A DNA stretch of 28,629 nt from an uncultured bacterium (GCA_937906635.1 CALCYP010000104.1:1-28629), one strand, 5' to 3'. Positions 1-10,279 are shown, counted from the first letter of the stretch. Notes: a model not told the origin generated them from the sequence alone. Translations and numbers: made by a program.

Positions 1-245
1 AGAATCTATAAACGTGAATTTAGATTCTTCAGTCGTTCCACTCCTTCAGAATGACATTAAATCGTCATTTCGAAGCCGATTTCTCGGCTGAGAAATCCAA
101 AAAGTAGAAAAGGGTGGATTTCTCACTACATTCGAAATGACACTGAGTGTAACGAAGAATCTAAAAAAATTCTTCGTCGCTATGTTCCTCAGAATGACGT
201 GTTATTTCATTATTCATTTTTAATTCTTAATTATTAATTATGTCA
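1..245. repeat. Composite intergenic inverted repeats
   Basis: No gene is visible here. The stretch is built of short inverted and direct units. A unit starting GTCATTTCGAAG at about 65 and ending GAGAAATCC at about 100 is answered in inverted orientation by GGATTTCTC...TTCGAAATGAC at about 116-142. Two copies of a GATTCTTC...TCAGAATGAC unit flank it, at about 23-55 and 168-198. An AT-rich unit follows at about 205-240 and resembles those near 26540-26600 and 28415-28442. Arms like these can form long hairpins. The family is inferred from resemblance within the window only. Confidence 0.6.
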
Positions 246-1229
246 GTAATTTTTAGTACATTTCGAATATGAATAAAAGTATTTTTGAATTATTTTCCAT
301 CGCGAGATTGGTGCTTTTTAACTGTAATCTTGGTGCTTTTAGGACTTTGCTTCTTATTCAAAAATAGAAATAGAATTGTAGCATTACTGACATTGTGACT
401 TACACAAATATTCACTTTTGTTGATACACTACTTTCAATAATAGTCCAAGAGCAGCCTGTACTTTCAAAAAAATTTGGATTTCCAATCAAAGCTTTCCAA
501 TTCCCAGAATGTGGAACTTGTGGAAGTGATACACCGACAATGGATACATTTTACCATTTTTGTTAAATTTTGTTATTTTTTGAGTAATCTCATTTTTAAT
601 AATTAGATTTTTACCAAGAAAAATAACTAATTCAAAAATCATATGGCGAGTTGTATGAATTTTAGCAGTATATTCACTTTTTGCTATGTTTGGATGGCTG
701 TGAATTGCTTATGATTAAAAAGCATTTATTTAACATATAGGAGATTTAAAAAAAGAAAAATGGGTGATTATTTTGATATATTGAAAAATATTGGTAAAAT
801 ATAGAATATACAACCTTATAAACTGATATAAAAAAAGAAGTTAAGTGTCATAATAATATAGTTTGTAGCCAGAGATGAAAAAAAAGTACTTATGGAAAGG
901 CCATTAGCAATTGTATAAGAATATTTTTTTCAGTTTAATAACCGTATTCTATTAGTGAAAGTTCTATGTGTTTTATGATAAATTCTTTTTGTTGGATATA
1001 GAGTATTAGTGATAGAAATATATTTGATTTGGAACTATTAGCAAAGATCCAGGAATAATATACCATATGAAAACATCTTTCAGTTATGTGTTGAACAATG
1101 AATCAAATAAACAACTTTAGTGTAACATTTGATATTTTTACTGTTTTTTTACTTGAAAAACTGCTATAAAAACTTATTCATTATAGTTAGAATTGTAAAT
1201 TTTTGTTTTTTATTGTTATACTAGAAATC
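246..1229. other. Gene-poor, probably decayed region
   Basis: I see no intact gene here, even with TGA read as glycine. On the minus strand, two overlapping open stretches lie between about 290 and 715. One, ending near 293, has no good ATG. The other runs about 100 codons from a TAA. Neither resembles a family I know. On the plus strand, 740-1130 has a few short readable pieces interrupted by many TAA and TAG codons. This looks like decayed coding DNA or plain AT-rich spacer. The last 100 bases must hold the ileS promoter; a TTGAAA at about 1153 is a weak candidate -35. Confidence 0.4.
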
Positions 1230-4200
1230 ATGAATCAAAAAGAATTGATGGAATCTTTACTTAATTATCGGAAAGAGAACAATACTTTTCAGAGATCAAT
1301 TGACGAAAGATCAGATAGATTAGAAGCCATCACATATGATGGACCTCCATTTGCCAGTGGTACTCCACACTTTGGACATGGATTAGTTTGAGTCATGAAG
1401 GATTTGGTATGAAGATACAAGAGCATGAAATGATATAAGCTGATTAGAGATTGGTGACGAGATTGTCACTGATTGCCTGTAGAAAAAGCAGTTGAAAAGA
1501 AACTATGAATCGATTGAAAAAGAGATATAGAAGAAAAGCTTTGAATTGATAAATTTACCCAAGAATGTAGAAATTACGTAAGCAATGTCAGTGATGAATG
1601 GACTTGGTTCGTAGACCATATTGGTAGACGAGCAGACATGAAAAATGCTTACATGACTATGAATTTGGATTTCATGGAATCTGTAATCAATGTTTTTGAT
1701 AATTTGTACAGCAAAAATTTAATTTACAAATGATTCAAAGTTCAATGGTTTTGTCCTTCTTGTGCTACTGCTCTATCAAATTCTGAAGTAAATGAATGAT
1801 ATGAAGACAGACAAGATCCAGCAATCACAATTAAATTCCAATTGACGAACAAAGCTTTTGCCACAAAAGATAATTATGAGACAGTAAGTGATTGAGCAGT
1901 AAATGTAGTCTGCTGCTTGATAAAAAGAGAATGAAAAATTTTGATATGATATCATACAAAAGGTCAGAAATATGTATTCCCTGGTGGAAAAGTAGAGAAA
2001 TGAGATAACATAGAAAAGACAGTTAGCAAAGAGATTATGGAAGAATTGGGAGTTGAAGTGAAAAGCCAAAAAGTACTATGAGAATTCAAAGAATTATTGA
2101 GAGGAAATATCTGGAATCTGATTTATGTAGAGACAGAGATTGAGTGAGAACCAAAAAATATGGAGCCAGATAAAACAACTCATCTACAACGAGCAGAGAT
2201 TATCGAAAGTGAAAACAAAATCTGAATGGCTGTAAAAATTGAGAATACAATCATCGATGATGCTGATGAGATAATCAATCAATTCTACGATTTATATACA
2301 TATCACAATAATTTTGCTGGTCAAATCCAAAAAGATGCTCCAGTTTATGCTTTAGCTTGGACGACTACTCCATGGACTTTGCCATCAAATAGTTTTTTGG
2401 CTGTTTGACCTGAAATTTATTACTGCATGGTATATGATAAAGATAGCCATGAATACTATGTCTTGTGAGAAGCATTATTGAAAAAATATTATAAAAATAG
2501 TGATGAATATCTATTGGTAAATAGGATTAAATGATCAAATTTGGTTTGAACTTTTTACAAGCCATTATTTGAGTACATAAATCAAAGTAACATACCTGAT
2601 GAATACAAAGATAGATATTTCCAGATTATACCTGGAGATTATGTAAGTACAGAAGATGGTACTTGAATCGTTCATATTGCTCCATCATTCTGAGCAGAAG
2701 ATTTTGAAGTAGTTGCCGCTATATTCCCAAGAGAATTTGCAAAAGATTGGTTATTCTTGCCAGTAAATGATTATGGAGAATTTACAGACGAAGTGCCTGA
2801 TTACAAATGAAGGAGAGTCTATGATGTGAATAAAGACATAAACGATAGACTCAAAAAAGAATGAAAACTGGTTCTTTTGCAATCACACAACCACTCTTAT
2901 CCACATTGTTGGAGGTGTCATACCGCTTTGATTTCAAAAGCTATGGATTCGTGGTTTATCAAAGAACCAGAATTGAAAGAACACAATATTGAGAATGCAA
3001 AAGCAATATGATTTGTACCAGAAAATGTAAAAAAGAGATTTTTGGATGTATTGGATTCTGCCCCAGATTGGAATTTGAGTAGGAATAGATACCGATGATC
3101 TCCAATACCTATCTGGCAGAATGATGCAGATAGTGAAGATAGATTATCTATATGAACACTTGATGAAATATATCAAAATACAATAAATGGATCAAAAAAT
3201 TTGACTAAAAATATTTTCATCAGACATGGTGAAACAGAGTTTAATGTCGCTCATAAATGAGATTGTCTATGAGAATGAACTTTGACTGAAAAATGAAAAG
3301 AACGAGCGAAGACTGTAAAAGAAAATTTGGATTACGAATTGAAGGCATGAAATGAATTTGTAGTAGTTTTATCTCCTCTGAAAAGGACACTCCAGACAGC
3401 TACTCCATTTTTGAAAGAAAAATTTGGAGAAAATATCATTGATGAAATTAGTCCAAAATATGAAGAAATAGTAAATAAATTTAGAGAATTGTATTATAAT
3501 TGAGGTTTAATAGATTATACTTTAAATACGGATAATCAGCAGTTATTTGAATTACACGAGGGAATATATGTAGATATGAGAGTACATGAGACATATTACC
3601 CAAGTATGCAATGAGTAGAATTCCATTGTATGAATATGACTTCTGTACCTACAAATGAAAAATTATTCCCAGATGGGGAAACTGTAGACCATATCTTTGA
3701 GAGAGTAAATTCTTATATCAGAGATGTAAATGAAAAATTTAAGACAAAGACAATTATCACTTATACACATTGAGAAGTAGTAGTTTCTGCTATACATTTC
3801 TTTAGAGACTTTGATTATTGTAGTAGGAGAGAATATTTCTATCCTCATATGGATTGACCTATTGAACAAAGATTTAGAGTACATTATTTCGACAATGATA
3901 CTGGTAAAGAAATAGATTTGCATAGGCCATTTGTAGATAATTATCGATTTAATATAAATTGAAAAACATATCACAGGATACCAGAAGTTATGGATTGTCG
4001 GTTTGAATCTGGATCTATGCCATTTTGACAAGTTTGATATATTAGGAGGAAAGATGGTACTACAAGAAGTATGAGACCTTTAATCTATCCTGCTGATTGG
4101 ATCATGGAATGATTAGATCAGACAAGAGGTCGATTTAGAGTAATGCATGTACTCGGAAATGCTATGATGGGAAGAAACTCATACGACAATGTCGTAATTA

Positions 4201-5372
4201 ATGGTTTAATTTTGGCTGAAGATGGTCGTAAAATGTCAAAAAGTCTAAACAACTACCCAGACCCAAGAGAATTATTCCAAAGATATGGTGCAGATGCTTA
4301 TAGACTTTATGTATTATCTTCCCCAGCAGTAAAAGCTGAGCCAATGAGATTTGCCGAAAAATGAGTGGACCAAATATACAAAGATTTTACTTCATCACTG
4401 ACAAATGCATATAAATTTTTTGAGACTTATGCAAAAGTAGACAATTTCAAGACAGATGATACCAATATTTACTTTATGAGACACGCTAGTGCTACATGAT
4501 ATGAACTCGATGATGAGTTAACAGCTGAATGAATTGCAAGCATGGAAAATGAAGTTTTTGTATCAAATGTTTTGAGACTAGATTTAGATAAAATCTATAC
4601 TTCTCACTCGAAAAGAGCTAAACAAACCGCAGAAAAAATAAAAAATATTTACAAAGAATATTTGAATAAAAATGTTGAAATAGTTGAAAATGAAAAACTT
4701 TGGCAAGAATGATATGAAAAGACAACGGATGTATACGATGAAATATTAGCTCAAGAAAAGTGAAAAAATGTTTTGATGGTTTCCCATGATGTAAATTTTG
4801 CTGAATTATGGAAAGATTTATACTGAAAGAAAAATAATCTTTCAAAATGAGAAATAATCAAATTGCCAAGCTACAAAATCACAAACGACTTGGATAGATG
4901 GATTTTGGCAACATTGAATGAAATATGAATACAAGTACAAAAAGAAATGGAAGAATATCATTTGGATAACGCTACAAAAGCCATGATGTGATTTGTAGAC
5001 AGCCTGACAAATTGGTATATCAGGAGAAGTAGAAGGAGATTCCGAGCAAACTGAATGGATCAAGATAAAATTTCAGCATATAATACATTATTTGATGTAT
5101 TAAATAATTTTGTAAAGATTGCAGCACCATTTGCTCCATTTATTAGTGAACATATCTATTTGGAATTACAACAATTCACAAATAAATGAAAACTTGAGTG
5201 AGATTCAGTTCATTTGAAATTCTATCCAATTTTGTCAGAAAGATACATTGATCTTGAATTGATTCAAGAAATCGCTTTGGTAAGGAAAGTTATAACACTT
5301 TGATTGTTTATTAGATCAAAAAATAATATAAAAATTAAACAACCATTAGCAAAAATGGAAGTTAAAATTTAA
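1230..5372 (+). CDS. ileS: Isoleucyl-tRNA synthetase carrying inserted Nudix and two histidine-phosphatase domains
   Basis: Charges tRNA-Ile with isoleucine in the cytoplasm. With TGA as Gly the frame gives 1,380 residues; related enzymes have roughly 1,000-1,100. The core matches the eukaryote-like IleRS2 class: HFGHG near residue 47, the GWDCHGLPVE block near 76, WTTTPWTLPSN near 377, PHCWRC, GLDQTRGWF near 962 and KMSKS at 1001-1005. Three extra domains sit in loops. A Nudix domain (about 206-369, box 253-275) lies in the CP1 editing region. An RHG histidine phosphatase (about 655-890; R665, H666, H847) lies before DLHRP. An RHA SixA-like phosphatase (about 1078-1217; R1084, H1085, H1186) lies before LDRWIL in the anticodon-binding part. 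The protein stops just after the KIKQPLA block, so about 150-200 C-terminal residues of the family are missing. CGA/CGG fall at invariant Trp sites 14, 77, 134, 622, 924, 968 and 1272. The ATG at 1230 gives the family's usual N-terminus; no Shine-Dalgarno is seen. Identity is near certain; the roles of the inserts are unknown. Confidence 0.95.
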
Positions 5373-5398
5373 TAATTTTATATTTTAAAAATATTACA

Positions 5399-6166
5399 AT
5401 GGTTTGATGATGAGTATTCTTTATTATCCTTGTGATTTACTTCTTGTCATGACTAAGGACTGTAAATCAATTTGAAAGACGTGTCGTTTTCACATTATGA
5501 AAGTACACTACAATTTTGGAACCAGGTTTGAGATTTGTTTGGCCTATTTTCCAATCTACTTATACAGTAGATATTAGAGAAAAAGCGGTAGATATCCCTA
5601 GTCAAGAAGCAATGACAAAGGATAACATCTCTTGTAATGTAAATGCTGTAATTTATTATAGAATTGAAGAAAAGCGAGTAGAAAGAGCTGTAATCAACGT
5701 AAAAAATCTTGATTATGCTATGACTCAATTTGCATTGACTACGATGAGAAATATAGTTTGACAGTTTGAATTAGATGAATTATTGGAAAATAGGGAAGAA
5801 GCTAGCAATAGAATCAAAAAAATCGTAGATGAAAAATCTGACAGTTGGTGAGTAGATGTATTGTCTGTAGAACTGAGAGACATCTCAATACCAGATGATT
5901 TGAAAAGGACTATTTGAAAACAAGCTGAAGCAGAGAGAGAAAGGAGGGCTAAAATTATTTCTTCTGAATGAGAAGTGAAGGCCGCTGAAAATTTGAAAAA
6001 AGCTGCTGCTACATTGGCCGAAGCTCCAGGAGCATTACATTTAAGGACATTAGAATCAATCAATGATATCAGTTCTGATCAAAGCAACACCACTATCTGG
6101 ATGATCCCTATGGAAGTATTAGATGCTATAAAAGGATTTGGTGAAAAAATGAAAAAAGAAAAATAA
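5399..6166 (+). CDS. SPFH/band-7 (stomatin/slipin-like) membrane protein
   Basis: 255 residues with TGA as Gly. One N-terminal membrane segment (about residues 5-18) leads into an SPFH domain: VNQFERRVVFTLGKY, EPGLRFVWP, then a strand-rich part and a TMRNIVGQFELDELL segment typical of stomatin/slipin proteins. An Ala/Glu-rich helix follows (about 170-205). SPFH proteins form oligomeric rings on membranes and often control membrane proteases or microdomains. No NfeD-like partner is visible next to it. It lies 26 bases after ileS and 22 bases before a truncated paralogue, probably in one transcript. Start chosen at the ATG directly before the hydrophobic segment. Confidence 0.85.
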
Positions 6167-6188
6167 TTTTGTTTAAATAAATAGAATC

Positions 6189-6500
6189 ATGCGGTTTTTC
6201 CCTACAATAATAATATTTACGATATACCTTATATCCGGATTAAAAATCGTAAATCAATATGAAAAACATGCAGTTTTCACATTATGAAAGTACACTACAA
6301 TTCTAGAACCAGGATTAAGATTTGTTTGGCCGTTTTTTCAATCAACAAACAGAATAGATCTCAATAAAAATATTGATGAACTATCTGTCGAATTAAATAG
6401 TTTAAATCTTCCAAGTGAAGTAATCACAAAATTGTTAAGCGAAGCAAAAAAATCAAATAATTCACAAAGAGACTACAGCGAAAGTGTAAGGAAAGATTAG
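6189..6500 (+). CDS. Truncated SPFH paralogue with a new C-terminus
   Basis: 103 residues. The N-terminal membrane segment and first SPFH block (VNQYEKHAVFTLGKYTTILE and the following FVWPFFQST) copy the upstream gene closely. A 30-base stretch is identical between the two (5486-5515 and 6273-6302). After about residue 52 the similarity ends and a short polar, helical, Lys/Ser/Asn-rich tail follows. This is either a partial duplication that gained a new tail or a shrunken copy of a full duplicate. It keeps TGA glycine codons and an intact frame, so it may be expressed, perhaps as a membrane-anchored partner of the first SPFH protein. It is followed closely by a strong terminator. Confidence 0.7.
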
Positions 6501-6518
6501 ACAATATCTTGTATTACA

Positions 6519-6550
6519 AAAAAAAGACGGACTGAAACCGTCTTTTTATA
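6519..6550 (+). terminator. Rho-independent terminator after the ileS-SPFH unit
   Basis: The stem AAAAAGACGG (6521-6530) pairs with CCGTCTTTTT (6538-6547) around a 7-base loop, and the T-run extends the stem. It closes the transcript that starts at ileS. Confidence 0.85.
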
Positions 6551-6554
6551 TTAG

Positions 6555-6785
6555 TATCATCTATCTACGACAATCCACTCACCACCTTCTTTTCTTCACA
6601 AGATCCAATTATGCCTAATTTGTGTATTCTTGATCTGGATCAAACGCTCCAACTTCTTCAGAATTTACAGGAGAATGAAAATCTGAATATATAACCAAAG
6701 ATTGTGTAAATGGTGCTACAGAACTTAATTGAACATGTGGTAACTCTTTTTGAGATATTTCACCTCCGGCATAATAAAAAACGGC
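6555..6785 (-). pseudogene. Decayed gene fragment
   Basis: On the minus strand about 50 codons read openly (YYAGGEISQKELPHVQLSSV onward to about FDPDQ). The coding feel then continues in another frame (QIRHNWILGRKEGGEWIVVD, with one TGA) up to a stop near 6556. This pattern fits one C-terminal protein fragment broken by a frameshift. It has no start codon or upstream continuation: a TAA lies just before it. I do not recognise the parent protein. DNA from 6790 to 6914 holds nothing I can name. Confidence 0.35.
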
Positions 6786-6914
6786 TTAATGGACATTTTA
6801 GGTTGCTAAAATTGAGTAAAAGTATAGATAAGAATTAGTTTTACTCACTAAATTAAAAACTTATGGGTGTAATATAGAAACTCTTTTATTGTCAAGAAAA
6901 TTAAGTTTTCTATT

Positions 6915-8180
6915 TTATAAAACAACTTCTACAATCTCTCCCCTTTTACGTTCTCAATCTAATTCTACTTGGATATAATTTCCTGTCCACCCTCTCCATT
7001 TCCCATTTTTCTTTTCTTCTACTAATACTTTTTGTGGTAATCACTTATTTTCTGCTATAAACTTTTCTCTGATTTCGTTTCATACTGAAATCAATTCCCT
7101 TTCTCTCTGCTTTTTGATGTGAAATGGCACTTGATTTCTGAACAAATGTGCAGGTATTGATTCTCATTTATCGTGTGATGAAAATGGAAATGCATGTAAT
7201 TTTGTTATTTTATACTTTTTAACTCATTCTACTGTTTGCTGGAAATCTTCATCCGTCTCTCATGCAAATCATACGATAATATCGGCTCAAATTGAGATTT
7301 GATCTCTGTCTGATCTGTCTAAATTTCTTATTTTAGTCAAAACATAGTCCAATCTCTGTGAATCATAATTTCTATTCATAGCTTTGAGCACACTATCTGA
7401 AAAACTCTGAATAGAAAAATGGAAATGTGGCAAAAATCTAGGATTTTTCACTACTTCAAAAAATTTTTCATCCAAAAATTCAGGTCAAAGACTTGAAATT
7501 CTGATTCTTTCAATTTCTGTCTCATCCAAAATATATTGCAAAAGATCTGAAAATTGAGATTCTTCTGGTTTTTTCGTATTACTGCAACCTCGAGCTGCTA
7601 AATTTACTCATGTAATCACAATCTCTTTCCCTCATACATCAACAAAATCATCTATTTGTTCAATAATTTCATCTGCTTGTATAGATTGAGATGATCATCT
7701 TTTGCTCACAGTCAGACAAAATGAACAATGACTATCACATCCATTTTGGATTACTATAAAATTTTTTGTGTAAATATTTGCATTTTCTTTGAACTTATGA
7801 GTTTTTGTTTCACGAGTATCATCTCTATCTGGCTCTTCAGAAAGTAATGTGATTTGATCACGATATTCTACCAATTGTGGATAAATTGAATAAAATTTAT
7901 CTTCCTCCATCTTTTTTCATTCATCAAAAACCGCACATCATGTGAGATATATATGTTTTCATTTAGCAAGTTGAATCATTGTTTCTTTGATAAATTTATC
8001 TTTTGCTCTATCTGTCACTACACAAGTAGCAATAATACAACTATTTGGAATATTTTCATGATTTGAAAAATAATTCAACCATTTGTTGAGATAATATTTA
8101 TTTACTTTACATCCAAAAATCTTGTAATCCACAACAAATATTCACAAAATAAAAACTCCCAAATATATACTGATTACCAT
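6915..8180 (-). CDS. MtaB/MiaB-like radical-SAM tRNA methylthiotransferase
   Basis: 421 residues with TGA as Gly. The family adds a methylthio group to a modified adenosine at tRNA position 37, using two Fe-S clusters and SAM. The N-terminal UPF0004 domain has the three cluster cysteines in FGCKVN (C24), ATCVVTD and LTGCAVF. The radical-SAM motif is GCDSHCSFC (C148, C152, C155). A TRAM-like C-terminal domain follows (KVLVEEKKNGKWRGWTGNY onward). GCKVN is more typical of MtaB (t6A to ms2t6A) than of MiaB. The ATG at 8180 adds about 16 hydrophobic residues compared with relatives. A GTG start at 8132 (residue 17) would give the usual N-terminus and may be the true one. It is transcribed away from the foreign gene at 8274. 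Confidence 0.85.
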
Positions 8181-8204
8181 AAAAAATTCAAACACTATTT
8201 GCAA

Positions 8205-8235
8205 TTGACTTTGCTTATGTTTTTATTATTATAAA
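8205..8235 (+). promoter_or_regulatory. Probable sigma70-type promoter of the gene at 8274
   Basis: TTGACT at 8205-8210 is followed after 17-18 bases by an ATTATAA box (about 8228-8234). The gene begins about 40 bases downstream. The form resembles the promoters of other genes in this window rather than the TAnnTTTG type of Bacteroidota. Confidence 0.5.
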
Positions 8236-8273
8236 GCTAATTAATAAAATGTCAAACAAAAATTTCTACAACT

Positions 8274-9188
8274 ATGGAAAAAGAGAAATTAAAAAAAAGG
8301 TTACTCTTTTCTGACGGTGACCTGCATGTTTACGCAGGAATAACAAAACAAGAGTTTCCTGAATTGTATGATGAAATTCGTAAAATCAGCGAACGTGAGT
8401 TTAACATTGAGAATGCGTACGATTGTTTCGACGAAACATACAAATATCTCGTATGCATCGCTGAATACGAAAGACCTGGCGAACTTCCTTTTGAGAAGGT
8501 TTGTGAAATTGTATCCTTTTACAGGTATATCCTATGCAAGGATGCATTCTCACAAGAGAAAATCACTTTTGACCTTTCTACGAACAAGTTTTACGACTAT
8601 TCGTTCAGGTTTAAGATGATGCTACCAGCAACACTTGAATTGGGGCGTTCTGTCGTAAACCATAATTCGAAGATCGCTAAAAAAGGTCTAGAAACCGCAT
8701 GGAAGGGCTTAGGTGCTCTTATCGATTACTACTCTAAGCATGAAAACATAAATTTCTTGTTTGGGGAAGTATCACTACAAAAATCCTGTTATCATATTGA
8801 TAACATATGGGAAAACGATACGTTGATGTCCATTATCTCTTGTTTCATCAAGAATTTTGGAAACAACAATATCATTACCCCAAAAAATCCTGTATTTTCA
8901 CAAAAAGAATTACTTCAATTTGCAGAAGAAAGGAATTTTGTCGGTAAGTTCTCCCAGGATTCTACTACACTTCGTAGACTCTTAAAGTCGCGCGACGCAT
9001 TGCCACCACAACTCTTTTTCCACTATGCGAATTTGGTGGAACAAGATGGCTTGGCTATGTATCTCCCAGTAAACAATGAATTACTGAATTGCTGGGAAAT
9101 GGGACTTCTACTGAAAATTGAAAGTATCAAGCCTCATTGTCTCAGACATTTCGCACCATCATCTTACAGAGAGCAAGCTCTTCAGTAA
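8274..9188 (+). CDS. GNAT-fold acyltransferase, OlsB/hemolysin-like; horizontally acquired
   Basis: 304 residues in the standard code. The middle part (about residues 118-165) carries PATLELGRSVV, then a GLETAWKGLGALI segment and NINFLFGEVS. The C-terminal part has PPQLFFHYANL and LLLKIESIKP. This matches the layout of the putative-hemolysin/OlsB-type GNAT proteins, common in Bacteroidota, that N-acylate ornithine or other lipids; the substrate here is unknown. It differs from its neighbours: none of its 12 Gly codons is TGA, many codons end in C, and CGT and CGC are used for Arg. It stands alone between its own promoter and terminator and is flanked by code-25 genes on the other strand. Fold assignment is moderately sure, exact function not. 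Confidence 0.6.
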   Translation: MEKEKLKKRLLFSDGDLHVYAGITKQEFPELYDEIRKISEREFNIENAYDCFDETYKYLVCIAEYERPGELPFEKVCEIVSFYRYILCKDAFSQEKITFDLSTNKFYDYSFRFKMMLPATLELGRSVVNHNSKIAKKGLETAWKGLGALIDYYSKHENINFLFGEVSLQKSCYHIDNIWENDTLMSIISCFIKNFGNNNIITPKNPVFSQKELLQFAEERNFVGKFSQDSTTLRRLLKSRDALPPQLFFHYANLVEQDGLAMYLPVNNELLNCWEMGLLLKIESIKPHCLRHFAPSSYREQALQ

Positions 9189-9197
9189 GAGAGTACC

Positions 9198-9229
9198 AAG
9201 TCGAACGGGCTTTCCGCTTCGACTTTTTA
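9198..9229 (+). terminator. Rho-independent terminator of the GNAT gene
   Basis: AAGTCGAA (9198-9205) pairs with TTCGACTT (9218-9225), followed by T residues, 10 bases after the stop codon. Confidence 0.85.
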
Positions 9230-9269
9230 TAATACATAAAATTCGTACCCGCCGGAGGCATAAAAAATA

Positions 9270-10178
9270 CTAAATTTCTAATTTTATATTTTCACTATCT
9301 ATATCTACAAATTCCAATCTATATGCAGTTAACTGCATTGGTACATCACTTTCATTTCAATACAAATAATCTCAAACAATAGGCAATCAGTGATTTGATA
9401 AATGATAACGAATCTGATGAGTACGACCAGTCAAAATTTCCAAGTTTAAATCCACTAATTCTCAATCTATTTTGAAATCAAGTATTTTTGTCACTCACAT
9501 TTTCACAATGCAATTTGGTACTTTTGGAACTACATTTTCTCTGATATAATACGGCAAATTGTCTTTTATTTTCTCCAAAAAAGCATCTCCAAGTGTTGTA
9601 ATTTCACTTTTTGCTCTATAAAATTTTCTGAATTTTATCTCGTTTTCTACTGACTCGATATCATCAGTTTCAGCTACTAATCCACTTTTTTGCTGAAATA
9701 ATTCTTTAAAATATGCTAATCATTTTTCCGTTTTTGCGATAATCATGAGTCCATCAGTATCTTTGTCCAATCTATGGACAAGTCAAGCTCTAATAAAATT
9801 TCATACAGTAGGTAAATCTTTGTACTTGTGATACAAAAATCAAACTACTGATGGCTGACTCACATCCCAAACACTATTTGGGTGTGACAAAACTCATTTT
9901 GGCTTGTTTATCACAAGATAATCCTCCTTTTCCAGCACTACTGGAATATCAATATCTGGAGTTTCATCCAAAATTATTGGAGACAAATATCTTGAAAGAT
10001 CATCAATTTCTACGATATCATTATTTTTCAATCTGTACGATTTTTTTATTTGCTTTCAGTTTACTTGAATTCATCACCTAGACAATATATGCTGAAAAAA
10101 ATTTCTAGAATAATCAAATTGTGAAACCAACCATGAATCTATTCTATCTCAATTTCATTGATACAATAAATTTTCCAT
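9270..10178 (-). CDS. RluA-family pseudouridine synthase with S4 domain
   Basis: 302 residues with TGA as Gly. It isomerises uridine to pseudouridine in rRNA or tRNA. An N-terminal S4 RNA-binding domain (about residues 10-70) precedes the catalytic domain. The catalytic domain holds YLVINKPKGVLSHP, the catalytic HRLDKDTDG (Asp138), TGRTHQIRYHL and HGLPIVGDYLYG. Both Arg codons of the TGRTHQIR block are CGT, which supports CGT staying Arg while CGA and CGG changed. The start ATG at 10178 gives a normal S4 start. Which uridine it modifies cannot be told; RluD-like large-subunit sites are the usual targets. Confidence 0.88.
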
Positions 10179-10251
10179 GATATATAGTACTAATAAAAGA
10201 GTTATTATAAAAATAAACTCAAAAAAACATATATATTTTTTACAAAAATAC

Positions 10252-10279
10252 TTGACATTTTTAATATAATGTGTATAAT
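10252..10279 (+). promoter_or_regulatory. Strong sigma70-type promoter of the gene at 10330
   Basis: Consensus TTGACA (10252-10257), a 16-base spacer and consensus TATAAT (10274-10279), about 50 bases before the ATG. The rest of 10179-10329 is AT-rich with no other feature seen. Confidence 0.8.

Noticed and set aside
1203..4364. ileS as several short broken ORFs (a pseudogene).
   Set aside because: Every break is a TGA at a glycine position; with code 25 one frame runs from 1230 to 5372.
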